Positions 29,353 through 30,333 of a stretch of 30,333 nt of DNA are shown one piece after another. The stretch comes from Methanobacteriota archaeon (GTDB lineage: Archaea > Thermoplasmatota > Thermoplasmata > RBG-16-68-12): assembly GCA_005879065.1 (NCBI GenBank), contig VBLU01000085.1, positions 1 through 30,333 of the forward strand, read 5' to 3'. Both the position numbers and the translations under genes were made by a program. Within the stretch, counting starts at the first letter, position 1. Each line of letters opens with the position of its first letter. The notes under the pieces were generated by a model. It searched no databases. It was not told the DNA's origin and was given only the letters and a program-made list of their open reading frames with translations.

Positions 29353-30333
29353 GGGTGGACCGCCCCACCATCCGCCTCGTTGGGATAATCCTTTCTCACC
29401 GCCGTTCGAACATGTCCGCGCAGGCCCACGAACGCTGCGAGGAGGAGACAGGCTCCCCCGAACAGGACGGTCGGCGCGTACAGGGCGTACTCGAGCGGTT
29501 CCGGGAGAGCCACGACCGTGAGCGAATAGACGATCGGAGGCATTCGGAAGAACATCACGAGGAGGGGGAGAAACAGGAGCGCCACCCCGAGCGCCCGACG
29601 GGGATCCCCTCCCTGGTCCGCGTACTCGTCCAAGGACGCCATCGCGGCGAACGAGACCGCGGAGAACAAGGCCAGGAGAGCGAGAAGCGTCACGAGAGTC
29701 CCCTGAAGCATCAGGACGACTCCGCTCAGGGCTGCGGCAGCCGCGAGCCCTCCCACCTGTGCGGTCCGAGCAGGGACCTTCGGCAGGGTCCTGCGAACCA
29801 GGATCCCGAGCGTCGGGCCAAGGACCAGGAGGGCCCCAGCCACCGCGGTGAGGGCATCCCCTTGGAGTCCAAGACGCCGCGAGAAGGAATAGTAGAATGC
29901 GACGGAGAGGCCGGAAAGAGAGAGGGCGACGAGAAAGCCCGGCACGATCACGTTCCTCCGCCCCTTTGGCTCATCGACGACGGGCGGACCTCGAGCCATG
30001 AACGCGGAGGCGACCTGAAGGATCGCAAGGATAGCGAAGGTCGGAAGGTCGAAACCTCCGAGGAATCCGATGGCGGTGCCCATTCCGACGCCCGCCATCA
30101 CATCGGCGGAGCTCGCCGAGCGACGAGAAAGGAACGTGTCGAGGGCGAGGAGCGCCCCGATCATCGCGAGAGGAAACGCAGCCGTCGTTCGAATCGCGAG
30201 GGCCGAGAGGACCAAGAAGACGAGGGCCGCGGCAACCGGAGCCCGGTGCGGATAGGCCGCGTCGATCAGGTGACGGAGGGGACGATGGGCCCCCGAAACC
30301 AGAATCCCTAGGAGTATCGTAGGGTAGGTCCAG
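29349..30333 (-). CDS. Polytopic membrane protein of unknown function (5' end outside window)
   Basis: The frame is open from the window edge. Codons upstream of TTG 30215 read on as coding ('TILLGILVSGAHRPL', 'HRAPVAAALVFLVLSALAI'), so the start lies outside. The visible part has about 328 residues with eight to ten hydrophobic helices, Gly/Ala/Leu-rich, short basic cytoplasmic loops such as 'DEPKGRRN' and 'RRTLPKVPAR', and an acidic loop 'DEYADQGGDPRRA'. I do not recognise a family; the arrangement could fit a prenyltransferase-, CDP-alcohol- or transporter-type membrane protein, but no catalytic motif is visible. The stop overlaps the radical SAM start by four bases. Confidence 0.75.
   Translation of the reverse strand, partial: WTYPTILLGILVSGAHRPLRHLIDAAYPHRAPVAAALVFLVLSALAIRTTAAFPLAMIGALLALDTFLSRRSASSADVMAGVGMGTAIGFLGGFDLPTFAILAILQVASAFMARGPPVVDEPKGRRNVIVPGFLVALSLSGLSVAFYYSFSRRLGLQGDALTAVAGALLVLGPTLGILVRRTLPKVPARTAQVGGLAAAAALSGVVLMLQGTLVTLLALLALFSAVSFAAMASLDEYADQGGDPRRALGVALLFLPLLVMFFRMPPIVYSLTVVALPEPLEYALYAPTVLFGGACLLLAAFVGLRGHVRTAVRKDYPNEADGGAVHP

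Noticed and set aside
1..30333. CRISPR arrays, rRNA, tRNA and insertion sequences
   Set aside because: I looked for regular repeats, conserved RNA motifs and transposase-like frames and found none; a covariance-model search would be needed to exclude small RNAs.

Overview
The window is a gene-dense, high-GC stretch of an archaeal genome, most likely an aerobic member of the Thermoplasmatota or a close relative. The evidence for this is a complete A-type ATP synthase operon in the order H-I-K-E-C-F-A-B-D, an archaeal NreA, an archaeal UPF0282 protein, TATA/BRE-like promoters with short or absent leaders, and a mini-intein in the P-loop of AtpA that resembles the Thermoplasma VMA intein. The phylum call is inferred from protein resemblance and gene order; no 16S rRNA gene is present.

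Bases 1-4143 (+) hold the end of tatC, tatA, and two tandem FAD-linked-oxidase-type genes: a standard GlcD/lactate-dehydrogenase-like one and a divergent paralogue without the usual Gly-rich loop. Converging on them, 9733 down to 4148 (-) is a respiratory operon: membrane-anchored cupredoxin, small two-helix protein, Tat-type Rieske protein, cytochrome b6-type protein, a cytochrome b C-terminal domain fused to an HdrC/GlpC-like double [4Fe-4S] domain, an HdrB/GlpC/GlcF-like CCG protein, a ferredoxin and a small zinc-ribbon membrane protein. It reads as a bc complex wired on its cytoplasmic side to a heterodisulfide-reductase/glycolate-oxidase-like electron-entry module. The cytochrome b keeps the Cys that binds the extra heme c(i) in b6f complexes. 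This is the most unusual part of the window.

Bases 10019-18846 (+) are the A-ATP synthase operon, ending with a 45-residue single-helix protein translationally coupled to atpD. atpA carries a 158-residue mini-intein. atpB lacks about 29 codons at its P-loop-equivalent site and is out of frame there. The ferredoxin gene shows the same kind of lesion (missing linker plus frameshift), so both may be assembly errors; raw reads should decide.

Bases 22853 down to 18847 (-) hold two paralogous Ras-like small GTPases and an 885-residue surface protein. The surface protein has a glycosylatable ectodomain, one C-terminal membrane helix and a cytoplasmic domain that looks longin/roadblock-like. Each gene has the same TTAAGTA element upstream. 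This looks like a transmembrane receptor plus small-GTPase signalling module.

Bases 22952-27450 (+) carry pyrF, a GNAT acetyltransferase, a UPF0282 metallo-hydrolase, a small Cys protein with a Pro/Ala tail, nreA (DNA repair) and a CYTH-domain protein. Bases 30333 down to 27454 (-) carry a polytopic membrane protein running off the edge, a radical SAM protein overlapping it, and an MgtC/SapB-type membrane protein. I found no rRNA, tRNA, CRISPR array or insertion sequence.
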